NCBI GenBank assembly: GCA_964360145.1
Contig: CAYHWW010000016.1
Location: forward strand, 1 to 37,629
Length of the DNA: 37,629 nucleotides
Origin: CAYHWW01 sp964360145
Lineage (GTDB): Bacteria > Bdellovibrionota > UBA1018 > CAYHWW01
Reading direction: 5' to 3'
A program made the translations under genes and the position numbers. Shown piece by piece: positions 26,417-34,285 of the stretch. The stretch's first letter is position 1, and the number at the start of each line of letters is the position of its first letter. Below the pieces are notes generated by a model that searched no databases, was not told the DNA's origin, and was given only the letters and a program-made list of their open reading frames with translations.

Positions 26417-28261
26417 ATGATCAAAGTCACTCTCTTGAGCCTGTCGCTGCTGTTTTTGGTCGGTTGCAACTCCGCGGAGTCGGTCACCGCTGGCGGTGGC
26501 GCGCCAGTGGTGGGTGATGCCCCAGCTCCCGTTCCCTCGGCGGCTCCTCTGCCCGCGGGCAACTCCGTTATTGTGGAAGGCGGTGCCGAGAGCACCCGCG
26601 ATCTTTTTGTTTCTTTGACCTTGGCGTCCGTGGGTGCCACGGAAATGGCGGTGTACCCCAACGCCGACTGTTCCGGCCCGGTGGCGTGGAGGCCCTACGG
26701 CGCAACACTCCCCTGGGTTCTTCATCAGGCCAACAACGACGTCTTCGTCTCAGCCAAGTTCCGCAATGAGGCGCTGGCCGAATCCCCCTGCGTTTTCGAT
26801 TCCATTCGCCATGATGATCAGGCCGCGGCGGCGCCTGGCATCACGTCGCCCCATAACGGCGCCACGGTGGAAGAGCGCAGCTTGAGTTACAGCGGCAGCT
26901 GCGCCACGGAAGCAGGGGCTGTGACCACCGCCTCCCCGGGCCCTGGCGCGGCGGTGTCCGCGCTGAGTTGCGCCGCCGGAGTGCTTTCCGCCACAGTGAG
27001 TTTCACCCCTGTGTCAGGTGAAGTAGCTCGCACGGTGACCTTCCAAACCGCGGATGCCGCGGGTAACGCCGCTTCCCTCGTGCATGCGGTGTACTTGAAG
27101 GAGCCCGTGGGCTTCGCCGAGAATGTCATGGGTGGAGGAGTGAACAATGCCGTGAACGCCCTGGCTCTCCAGCCCGATGGCAAAATCATCGCGGCAGGGG
27201 CCTTCACGACGAAGCGCCTGGCCCGCTTCCTCGCGGACGGCACCCCGGACGTGGATTTCAGCGCGGCCATCGGCACCGGTGCCAACGGCGAAATCCAGTC
27301 CCTCGCGGTGCTCACGGATGGCAAAATCTTGATCGGCGGCGCCTTCACTCAATTCAGCGGAGTGACCGTGCCTCGCCTGGCGAAGCTCAGCGCCTCCGGC
27401 GTCTTGGACACGGCCTTCATCACCGCCGTTGACGCGGGCCCCTCCGGCGGTTCACCGGCAGTGCAGGCTCTCGCCGTGCTCTCTGACGGCAAGATTCTGG
27501 TGGGAGGGCCCTTCAGTAAGTGGAACGGCTTGCCGGCGGGATTCAATAGCGGCATTCATCGTCTCAATGCCAGCGGCAGCTATGACAGTTCTTTCGTTCT
27601 TCCGGGCGCGGTGAGCGTGACGTCCGGGCAATACTACCAGTTCCTCCCCCAAGCCGGCGGAAAGGTCCTCGTCGGTGCCCGTCGTGAAACCACGGTGAAC
27701 GGCCATTACACCGGCGGTCTTTTCCGGGTGATAAGCACGGGCGCTTTGGATTTCACCGGAGGGTTCGCGCCCACCACGACGACGCGGCTCTTGCAGAGCG
27801 GCGCCTTTGTTCGAGCGTTGCTCTCCGATATGAATGGCGGCGTCATGGTGGGGGGCAGCTTCACCCAGTACGGCGACGACGCCGGCGTGGCCCGCACGGT
27901 GGGGCGCATGGTGCGCATCAATGCGGTCACTGGTGCTTACGATGCCGCTTTCAGCGCTGCCGTGGGCGCGGGCTTCAACGGCGAAGTGAACGCCCTGGCT
28001 CTCCAAGATGACGGCAAGATCCTGGTGGGTGGCGCCTTCACCTCATTCAATGGCCACGCCGTGGGCCGTCTTCTGCGGCTCAATCCCGATGGTTCCTTTG
28101 ACGACGCCTTCACGGCGGCGTTGCAACCCAATGCCGGCTCCATGGGGTTCAACAGCACAGTGCGGGCACTCTTGCCCGACGGCGTGGGGCGTCTGCTGCT
28201 CGGTGGTTCCTTCACCGCGCTGAATTCCCTGAATATCGGACGTATACTGCGTTTATATTGA
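26417..28261 (+). CDS. Delta-60 repeat lipoprotein
   Basis: The ATG at 26417 has GGAGG four bases upstream. The 614-aa product begins with a lipoprotein signal (LFLVG-C, Cys17), followed by a low-complexity Ala/Pro/Gly linker, an Ig-like stretch (ITSPHNGATV ... TFQTADAAGNAASLVHAVYL) and then a run of delta-60 repeats. Six clear copies plus one degenerate copy of the pattern L-x-x-D-G-K-I-L-V-G-G-x-F can be read, with RLxxDG-x-D-x-xF between them. Seven units would suit a seven-bladed propeller; this is inferred. Repeats of this type are common in surface proteins of deltaproteobacteria and probably bind partners rather than catalyse. It is the first gene of a unit with the three genes downstream (gaps of 16, 9 and -4 bp). 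Confidence 0.9.
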   Translation: MIKVTLLSLSLLFLVGCNSAESVTAGGGAPVVGDAPAPVPSAAPLPAGNSVIVEGGAESTRDLFVSLTLASVGATEMAVYPNADCSGPVAWRPYGATLPWVLHQANNDVFVSAKFRNEALAESPCVFDSIRHDDQAAAAPGITSPHNGATVEERSLSYSGSCATEAGAVTTASPGPGAAVSALSCAAGVLSATVSFTPVSGEVARTVTFQTADAAGNAASLVHAVYLKEPVGFAENVMGGGVNNAVNALALQPDGKIIAAGAFTTKRLARFLADGTPDVDFSAAIGTGANGEIQSLAVLTDGKILIGGAFTQFSGVTVPRLAKLSASGVLDTAFITAVDAGPSGGSPAVQALAVLSDGKILVGGPFSKWNGLPAGFNSGIHRLNASGSYDSSFVLPGAVSVTSGQYYQFLPQAGGKVLVGARRETTVNGHYTGGLFRVISTGALDFTGGFAPTTTTRLLQSGAFVRALLSDMNGGVMVGGSFTQYGDDAGVARTVGRMVRINAVTGAYDAAFSAAVGAGFNGEVNALALQDDGKILVGGAFTSFNGHAVGRLLRLNPDGSFDDAFTAALQPNAGSMGFNSTVRALLPDGVGRLLLGGSFTALNSLNIGRILRLY

Positions 28262-28277
28262 GTGCCATCATGAGGCA

Positions 28278-29416
28278 ATGGTGGTGCTGAAGGCCCTTTT
28301 TGTCGTCTTGATCCACCTGGCCCTCGTCAGCGGCGCGGCGCCGGGCTCCACCGTGTCTGAAAAGATGCAGTCCCTCCATCGCTGGGACAGCCATTGGTAC
28401 TCTGATATCGCAACCCGCGGTTATGTTTCCACCGTGCCTCCCGTGCCCCGCGGTGAGGAATCCAACGTGACCCATTTCCCCGGGTATCCGCTCATGATCC
28501 GCGCCGTGACCGTGGTCACAGGCGCCACGGGCAAGTGGCCTGCCCTCATCGCGGCGTGGCTCATGGCATGGGCGCTTTGGTTTTATGTCTTTGCTCTATT
28601 TCAGCGCTGGCGCGTCGGGGCATTGGGGCAAGGCTTGGCCTCTCTTCTCATGATGGGATTCCCCACGGCGTTCTTCTCGGTGGCGGCCTATTCCGAGTCA
28701 CTTTTTCTCGCGGCCATTCTGGGTTTCGTATTCTGGGCGGGGCGGCCAGGACCCCTGTCCTTTGGAGTTGCGGCGATCCACGGCGTCGCCGCCACGGCCA
28801 CCCGCATCGCCGCGGTGGTGNNNNNNNNNNNNNNNNNNNNNNNNNNNNNNNNNNNNNNNNNNNNNNNNNNNNNNNNNNNNNNNNNNNNNNNNNNNNNNNN
28901 NNNNNNNNNNNNNNNNNNNNCAAGTTCGGCATGTGGAACATCTATCTGGTGCGGCAGGACATGGGGTGGGGGAACAAGACCACGTTCTCCGCGCTTTTCT
29001 CCCCTTCATCCTATGCGCCGCATTTCACTCATTGGTTGGACTACAACGAATTCGGCAAAGGCATGAATCTGGTGCTCCTCCTCGTGATCATCGCCATATT
29101 CGGGTTTCTGGCCTTGGGAATGAAAAGGGGGCGGGCCCTTCACCATGAGGGACTGCGGTTGCTCTCCATCGCGGTGGGGCTTTTTGCGCTCTTGATCGTG
29201 AGCTTGCATGCCACGGGCTACCATCTGGTCGCCCGCTACCATTATCCCATCTGGTTCTTGCTGGTGCTGGGCGCCACCGGGGTCTTTTCAGGGAAAAAAA
29301 CCGCTGGGGCACCGCGCCCTCTTCTCGTTGCGGCCACGGCTATTTGCGCCGTCGCCATGATTTGGCTTCAATGTCACTTTGTCCGCATCTTCACAGAGGG
29401 TGGCCCGGTGATGTAG
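28278..29416 (+). CDS. PIG-V-like GT-C membrane glycosyltransferase (interrupted by gap)
   Basis: The N-terminal part (before 28821) has a first membrane helix then RWDSHWYSDIATRGY and THFPGYPLMIR, and later AYSESLF, the features of the PIG-V mannosyltransferase family of GT-C enzymes, where the Trp-Asp site lies in the first outside loop. After the gap the frame shifts by one (codons begin at positions congruent to 2 mod 3) and continues with LVARYHYPIW and membrane helices to the stop at 29416. The 100-N gap is not its real size: a single gene requires a gap length congruent to 2 mod 3. Such enzymes use a polyprenyl-phosphate sugar to glycosylate lipids or proteins on the outer face of the inner membrane; the acceptor is unknown. 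Confidence 0.8.
28821..28920. other. Assembly gap (100 N) inside the glycosyltransferase gene
   Basis: A placeholder; no sequence is shared by the two flanks. The reading frame on both sides shows that the true length is congruent to 2 mod 3. Confidence 0.95.
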
Positions 29417-29425
29417 GGTGCCACC

Positions 29426-29851
29426 ATGTCCCATTGGCTTGTGAAAACAGAACCGGAAGTCTATAGCTTTGAGCAGTTGCTGGAAGACAAGCGCACCTTC
29501 TGGGACGGCGTGCGCAACCACCAGGCGAAGAACAACCTGATGAAGATGAAAAAAGGCGACCTTGTGCTGGTTTACCACAGTCAGGGGCCCAAGAGCGTCG
29601 CTGGCATCGCCAGGGTTGCGAAGGAGCATTACCCCGACGTCCACATCAAGCCAGATGACCCCAAAGGGGCTTGGGTCATGGTGGATCTGGAGGCGGTGAA
29701 GCCCTTGCCCCAAGAAGTCACACTGGAGCAGATCAAGAAGGACAAGGCCCTCGCCACCATCGCATTGGTGAAGCAGTCCCGGCTTTCCGTGATGCCGCTC
29801 TCAGAAAAAGAATTCGCCCGGATCCTAGAGCTGGGCGGGGCAGCAAAGTGA
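29426..29851 (+). CDS. EVE-domain protein
   Basis: This 141-aa protein is nearly all EVE domain: WLVKTEPEVYSFEQLL, FWDGVRNHQAKNNLMKMKKGD, LVYHSQGPKSVAGIARV, and YPDVHIKPDDPKGAWVMVD. EVE domains belong to the PUA-like fold that recognises modified bases in DNA or RNA. The length matches single-domain bacterial members. It is nine bases after the glycosyltransferase and shares four bases (GTGA) with the CBM9-like gene, so the three are co-transcribed. Its biological target is unknown here; no restriction or modification genes are near. Confidence 0.93.
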   Translation: MSHWLVKTEPEVYSFEQLLEDKRTFWDGVRNHQAKNNLMKMKKGDLVLVYHSQGPKSVAGIARVAKEHYPDVHIKPDDPKGAWVMVDLEAVKPLPQEVTLEQIKKDKALATIALVKQSRLSVMPLSEKEFARILELGGAAK

Positions 29852-30408
29852 ATCCATTTTTGAAGCTGGTGCGACCGCTGCCCCCGGATGTGAAGGCGCC
29901 CCGGGTGGCAGTGGCATTGAGCATCAACGGCGTGGGGGCCCATGGGGTGCTGCGGGCGGAGTTCACGGTCATGGAGGCCAAACTCAATGCCCGTAAAACG
30001 TTCCCCATGAACGAGTCGGCCTGGGGGCTTTGGGATTGTGACGTGTGCGAGTTGTTTTTGTCGAGTAGCCAGGAGGAAAGCAGTGTGGCAGCCGCGCCCT
30101 ACTTTGAATTCCAGGTCTCGCCCTTCGGCCAATATTTCGAATTGAAGATCCTTGAGCCACGCACCGTGGTGGACAAAGAGTTCAGGAGCGGCGTGCGGGT
30201 GGGCGCCAAGGTCCGCACCACGCAAGCATGGTCAGCATGGATGGAAATCCCGCTGGGGCCCTTGGGTCTCGACGGGACAAAGCCGCTCTTCGGCAACGCC
30301 ACGGCGTGTTTGCTGCGGGAGCCCCACCGGGCCTACTTCTCTTCGAATCATGCGGAGGCAGCGAAGCCGGACTTTCACCGGCCTGCGGACTTTCTTCGGT
30401 TGATTTAG
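29848..30408 (+). CDS. CBM9-like (DOMON-type) domain protein
   Basis: The GTG at 29848 overlaps the EVE stop and starts a 186-aa protein without a signal peptide; upstream frame extension to 29671 would overlap the EVE gene and is not supported. The sequence GLWDCDVCELFLS, YFEFQVSPFGQYFELKI, AWMEIPLGPLG and PDFHRPADFLRLI follows the carbohydrate-binding module family 9-like pattern, a beta-sandwich often found alone in bacteria. No catalytic residues are implied. Absence of a signal peptide fits a cytoplasmic location, so sugar binding outside the cell is doubtful. Its stop codon TAG lies at the very start of the 42-bp inverted repeat. Confidence 0.85.
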   Translation: MNPFLKLVRPLPPDVKAPRVAVALSINGVGAHGVLRAEFTVMEAKLNARKTFPMNESAWGLWDCDVCELFLSSSQEESSVAAAPYFEFQVSPFGQYFELKILEPRTVVDKEFRSGVRVGAKVRTTQAWSAWMEIPLGPLGLDGTKPLFGNATACLLREPHRAYFSSNHAEAAKPDFHRPADFLRLI

Positions 30409-30540
30409 ACGCGAAAAACCCCTGGAAATTTTGTGGGCAGGTGGCGGCTCCGAGCAGCAGGATGCGCCCGCTCGGACAGCGCCCCATGGATGGGGCGTCC
30501 GCCACCTGCCCACAAAATTTCCAGGGGTTTTTCGCGTCTA
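30406..30540. repeat. 135-bp element with perfect 42-bp inverted arms and two inner hairpins
   Basis: Arms 30406-30447 and 30499-30540 are exact reverse complements. The 51-nt interior holds two further stems: TCCGAGC (30449-30455) with GCTCGGA, and CGCCCCAT/ATGGGGCG around 30480-30496. The whole folds as a long stem with a forked head. It lies between convergent genes and supplies the stop codon (TAG, 30406-30408) of the CBM9-like gene. A-run/GC/T-run order at the arm ends (GCGAAAAACCCC and GGGGTTTTTCGC) would let it end transcription from both sides. Stem length is far above that of ordinary terminators, so a MITE-like or REPIN-like origin is likely. Confidence 0.8.
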
Positions 30541-30547
30541 AACAAGG

Positions 30548-32149
30548 TCAGAAGGACAGATTCACGCCAACCGACGAGAGAAACCGGCTGTACTCATAGC
30601 TGTCCGGCATGGTCGAAAGGTTCCGCGAGTAGCTGATGTCGATGAGGCCCGCGAGGTGGTCATTGAATACGTGGGAGAAAAGCAGGCGGTAGGCCAGCAG
30701 TTTATCCGACCTCACGGGGCCGCGGCGTTCGCCGTAACGGGATCTCGTGTAGTCCACGGACGCGTTCAGCGTGTCCTTCTCCGACAACTTGAAGGTGTTG
30801 GCCAAGTCATAGCTCCAGATGTCAGCGCGGTACTCCACACCATGGGTGGCGTCATCTTCATAGGCGACGTAGCCCGACGGATTGAGCCACTTCTTCAGGC
30901 TGTCCCACGAAACAGTCCCTTTCGTGTAGACGCCATTGCCCGTGCGGTTGAGGTCACGTTGGGTATCGAGATCCAGGTAATATTTTTTGGGCCGGTAGCT
31001 CACTTCGTAGCCCATCACCAGGCGCGGCACGTATTCCAACCGCAAGAAGGGCCCAAAGTTGCCGACGAGACTGAAGGGGCGGAACACCGTTCGCCCCCCC
31101 TCCTGGCGGTCGTTGTAGGTCAGGTTGCCATCGGCTTTGATGCCATAGGAAAACCGCTTGGCGGGCAGAAGGGTCAGGATCACTGAGGGGATGTTGGAAA
31201 AAAAGCTGTACCCCTTCGAGTTCTTATTGAGGTTGTGGTTGTAGTAGTTGCGATACGTGGCATTGATTTGCCAATCCCGCACGGGGGACGTCATATAACC
31301 GATGGTGCCCGCGGCTACGCCCTTCATGGACCTCTTGCCCGAGGGTTGTTGGTTGGCGATGATGTCAGGGTAGTTGGGCAGGTTGGTGTCATGCTGAGCG
31401 GTGAGCATGAGGCTGCCGTAGAAGCGATTGCGATCATAGTTTGCCAGCACCTGCTCAGTGACTTTACGCACGCCGAGGGCTGCGGTGCGGGCGGTTTTAT
31501 CCGAGGACTTCTCTTGTTCCTTGGCGTAGTCGTTGGCGCTCTTGAAGCCCCAGAGGACGCCAGTGGGTGTGCCCATCTTGGCATGGATGAGGCCCAGGTA
31601 GAAGGCGGCCATGCCATGAAGGTCCTTGGCGGCGGACCAGTGAGTGGCATTGAAATGCCACTCAGCGTCTTCCAGGCGGTCTTCACCGAAAGCCATTAAG
31701 CCCAGGAAGTAGTTGCTCGCGCCGTAGTTGAATTGGCCCCGGATGGATTCATTGAAGTGGGATTTGGCGGTGGGGTAGTTTTTACGTTCAAAGTAAATGG
31801 CCCCCATGTCGAAGTGGTAGGGGGCTTTTTTCGAGGGTGTCTCGCTGATTTCGATGAGCTTGCGGTAGGTCGCCAGTGCTTCGTCGTTTTTTTGTTGGCG
31901 GCGGAGAATGAGGGCCTTCAATTCGAGGGCTGGCGCGTATTCGGGGTAACTCACCAGGAGGTTGGCAAGGATGCCCAGGGCGGAATCATAATGGCCCCCG
32001 TTGTATTCGATGAGGGCTTTAGCGTGGGTTGGTTCGGTTTTTTCCGCTGCATAACGCTGAGCGGCGCGGGCATCATCGAGATCGAGTGAGAGGGTGAGGA
32101 CAAAGAAGAAGGTGAGCCAGGCGCCTTGGCGATAGTTCTCGAATTTCAT
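30548..32149 (-). CDS. TPR-domain outer-membrane beta-barrel protein
   Basis: The ATG at 32149 has AAGGGG five bases before it. Residues 1-29 look like a signal peptide (WLTFFFVLTLSLDLDDARA). Residues ~35-210 are TPR-like helix pairs (ALIEYNGGHYDSALGILANL, YPEYAPALELKALILRRQQ, DEALATYRKLIE). From ~230 to the end are alternating strands with aromatic ends, ending in VNLSF, the beta-signal of barrel proteins that is read by BamA. TPR plus C-terminal barrel is the layout of the SLAM surface-lipoprotein assembly family, though I cannot show homology. It is divergent from the FecR gene (46-bp gap), suggesting a shared function; the substrate is unknown. Confidence 0.82.
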   Translation of the reverse strand: MKFENYRQGAWLTFFFVLTLSLDLDDARAAQRYAAEKTEPTHAKALIEYNGGHYDSALGILANLLVSYPEYAPALELKALILRRQQKNDEALATYRKLIEISETPSKKAPYHFDMGAIYFERKNYPTAKSHFNESIRGQFNYGASNYFLGLMAFGEDRLEDAEWHFNATHWSAAKDLHGMAAFYLGLIHAKMGTPTGVLWGFKSANDYAKEQEKSSDKTARTAALGVRKVTEQVLANYDRNRFYGSLMLTAQHDTNLPNYPDIIANQQPSGKRSMKGVAAGTIGYMTSPVRDWQINATYRNYYNHNLNKNSKGYSFFSNIPSVILTLLPAKRFSYGIKADGNLTYNDRQEGGRTVFRPFSLVGNFGPFLRLEYVPRLVMGYEVSYRPKKYYLDLDTQRDLNRTGNGVYTKGTVSWDSLKKWLNPSGYVAYEDDATHGVEYRADIWSYDLANTFKLSEKDTLNASVDYTRSRYGERRGPVRSDKLLAYRLLFSHVFNDHLAGLIDISYSRNLSTMPDSYEYSRFLSSVGVNLSF

Positions 32150-32195
32150 GGAACCCCTTGCGGCAATTGTGTCGCGCCCCTAACATCATGGCAAG

Positions 32196-33155
32196 ATGCA
32201 CTTTCACAGGGCCGCTACATTCGTCTCGGGTTTGCTTTTCGTCTTGATGGCATCGGAGAACGCCATGGCCAGCAAAGCCGCTCAAGTGGTGACGTTGAGT
32301 GGCAAGGTCACCATGGATGCCCCCGGCGTAATAGCGAAGGCTTTATCCGCCAACGACGAGGTCCCTGAGGGGGCCACCATCAAGACCAGCGTGGCATCCG
32401 CATGCAAGCTGCTCTTCACCGATGACACCATCATGGATGTGGGGGCCGCGAGCGAGTTCAAGATCGATGAATACAAGCTGGGCGACGGCCATGACCGCAA
32501 AGGGATGTTCAGCCTGGCCTACGGCACCATGCGCTCCTTGGTCTCGAAACCCGTGGGCGACAAAGGCTCTTACAAAGTGAAAACCCGGGACGCCATCATG
32601 GGCGTGCGGGGCACCGAGTTCGCCGTGAGCGCGCCTTTCGTGGAAGCGGGCACAGCCACCACTTCCGCCGCGGCGCCCACGAGCATCGTGGTTGCATCGG
32701 GCACCGTGGCCATGGGGCTGGGAGCGGCGTCGCCTGGGGGGGCCAGTGGTGGCACGATGAATGTCACTGCGGGGCAGAGCTTTTCCACGGCCCAGCTTTC
32801 AAATGCGGGGGCGGGGACCGTTGCCGCGCCTCAGCCCACCACCATGAGCGCGGGGCAAATGCAGACGGCCATGGGTAACGCCCGCGTTTCCGACAACACG
32901 TTTAACAACGCGGTGTCCATGGACTCCAAAGACTCCTCGGGCTCCGCATCCGGTGGCGGCAAGGGCGGCAATATGACCATGGCATCGGCACAAGGCGCCA
33001 TGGCGAATACTGTTTCCGTGGGGGCGGACAAACTCATTGAAACTATGAATCCCAGCATTCTAAAACCTGATATGAGGCCACCGATCCCGCCTTCGGTGCC
33101 GCCTGTGAACATCATTCCCGGTCAGCAGCGCACCCTCACCATCATCGTGCAGTAG
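32196..33155 (+). CDS. Exported FecR-domain protein
   Basis: This 319-aa protein has a signal peptide (residues 1-25, GLLFVLMASENAMA) and a FecR domain: QVVTLSGKVTM, ANDEVPEGATIKTSVASACKLLFTDD, and VRGTEFAV at 137-144, the family's signature VxGTxF. The rest (~150-319) is low-complexity Gly/Ala/Ser/Met and ends PPSVPPVNIIPG. There is no sigma factor or TonB receptor beside it, so classic FecR signalling is unlikely; it may be a partner of the divergent TPR-barrel protein. The two FecR-like proteins of this window are not close copies of each other. Confidence 0.87.
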   Translation: MHFHRAATFVSGLLFVLMASENAMASKAAQVVTLSGKVTMDAPGVIAKALSANDEVPEGATIKTSVASACKLLFTDDTIMDVGAASEFKIDEYKLGDGHDRKGMFSLAYGTMRSLVSKPVGDKGSYKVKTRDAIMGVRGTEFAVSAPFVEAGTATTSAAAPTSIVVASGTVAMGLGAASPGGASGGTMNVTAGQSFSTAQLSNAGAGTVAAPQPTTMSAGQMQTAMGNARVSDNTFNNAVSMDSKDSSGSASGGGKGGNMTMASAQGAMANTVSVGADKLIETMNPSILKPDMRPPIPPSVPPVNIIPGQQRTLTIIVQ

Positions 33156-33165
33156 GGTTCGTGGC

Positions 33166-34167
33166 TCAGGGGTCGTAGATGCCAATGGCCACGGAGGCAT
33201 GTCCGTCCGCGGGAGTGCGGAAGGTGGCGTTGGCGTTGCGGTAGAGGCTCAGGTCGGTGATGCGCAGCTTGCCGTTACGGCCTTCGCATTTGGCCTTCAT
33301 GAAAAATTGGAACAGAGCCGTGGCGATGAATTCCCGCAGCAGTCCGTGAACGTCCGTCTCTAGCCTATCGTCAAAGCGATCGTAGTCGGTAAGCTCGTCA
33401 TTGAGGTCGGCATCGGTGAACAGCCCGATGCGCACGGCCATGGCAAGTGCGATGCCAGGGCTCAGAATCTGCAACTCCACTCCGTATGATGTCATGCGCT
33501 CGGATCCCACTGTGCGGGGCACGAAGATGGAGAGGCGACGGGAGGCGTGTTCCAGGTACCGCACCGCTGCGTCCCGGGTGACCTGGAGCATGAAGTTGTC
33601 TCTTTGGATGAGGAGGGCAATGAGCTCATCCGTGATCTGATCCTCGGTGGTGTCGAAGGCTTTGGCGATGAGTTGGCGATCATAGACTTTTGCGAACCCG
33701 ACGAGCCATTGGCCGTTGTAGTCTTTGTAGCGCATCTCAAAAACACGTTTGAGACCACCCCGATCCACCTCTTTTCCAAGTTCAATTTCAATTCCTTGCT
33801 GTGCTGCAAGTTGGAGAATGAGTTCCCGGGGGGGCAGTTCCGAGCGGCGGTAGTAAGTTTCCGGCATGTGATTGGAGTAGTCTTGGCCCATGAGGGTGCC
33901 CCTCACTGGCAAGGGGGCCGCACGAGCCACATATTCCCGGGGCACGTCGGGTTGTGAGAGGCGGATGCGACGGAGTTCATCCGCGCCATCCAGGGGCGTA
34001 TGGGAATCAACGGCGGCGGCACCAGGGCCGGGGCGCGGCGGCGTGGGGCGTTCTGTGAGAGGAGTGAGATCCGTCTCGCAGGGGTCAGGGGGGAGGGTAG
34101 CCGTGAGGCCACTACTCAAAGCGACGAAGAAAGTGATGAGCGGAATGGCGCGCACGGACGGTCCCAT
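33166..34167 (-). CDS. Exported protein with kinase-like G-rich loop and lysine
   Basis: The ATG at 34167 (333 aa) is preferred to an upstream TTG at 34188. The N-terminus carries a signal peptide (MGPSVRAIPLITFFVALSSG). After a proline-rich linker comes a kinase-like start: GKEVDRGG at 131-138, V-F-E-M, and Lys160 in GFAKVYD. Later KLRITDLSLYRN could hold a degenerate DFG-like turn (DLS). No HRD loop is seen. The C-terminus AIGIYDP recalls VIEVYDF of the kinase-like protein at 16837-18015. So the gene appears to be a distant relative; the kinase fold is inferred only from motif order. It converges on the FecR gene, with ten bases between the stops. Confidence 0.7.
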   Translation of the reverse strand: MGPSVRAIPLITFFVALSSGLTATLPPDPCETDLTPLTERPTPPRPGPGAAAVDSHTPLDGADELRRIRLSQPDVPREYVARAAPLPVRGTLMGQDYSNHMPETYYRRSELPPRELILQLAAQQGIEIELGKEVDRGGLKRVFEMRYKDYNGQWLVGFAKVYDRQLIAKAFDTTEDQITDELIALLIQRDNFMLQVTRDAAVRYLEHASRRLSIFVPRTVGSERMTSYGVELQILSPGIALAMAVRIGLFTDADLNDELTDYDRFDDRLETDVHGLLREFIATALFQFFMKAKCEGRNGKLRITDLSLYRNANATFRTPADGHASVAIGIYDP

Positions 34168-34180
34168 AAGTATGGCGCTA

Positions 34181-34200
34181 TGTATCAAAATGTATCAAAA
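34181..34200. repeat. Two tandem copies of a 10-mer in divergent promoter region
   Basis: TGTATCAAAA occurs twice in a row (34181-34200), just upstream of the minus-strand kinase-like gene. The 10-bp period puts both copies on the same DNA face, as for a regulator-binding site. Two copies alone are weak evidence. Confidence 0.4.
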
Positions 34201-34214
34201 AGATCAAGTATTAG

Positions 34215-34243
34215 CGCCAAAAGGTACGCCGTTACTTTTGGCG
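34215..34243. promoter_or_regulatory. Hairpin upstream of the ABC transporter operon
   Basis: CGCCAAAAG and CTTTTGGCG form a 9-bp perfect stem with an 11-nt loop, 42 bp before the ATG of the ATPase gene. It could be an operator or a leader hairpin; no riboswitch family is recognised. Confidence 0.4.
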
Positions 34244-34285
34244 GGGGTGGCCTTTGGGGCCTGAACCGTGTAGCGTCAGGAGCCC

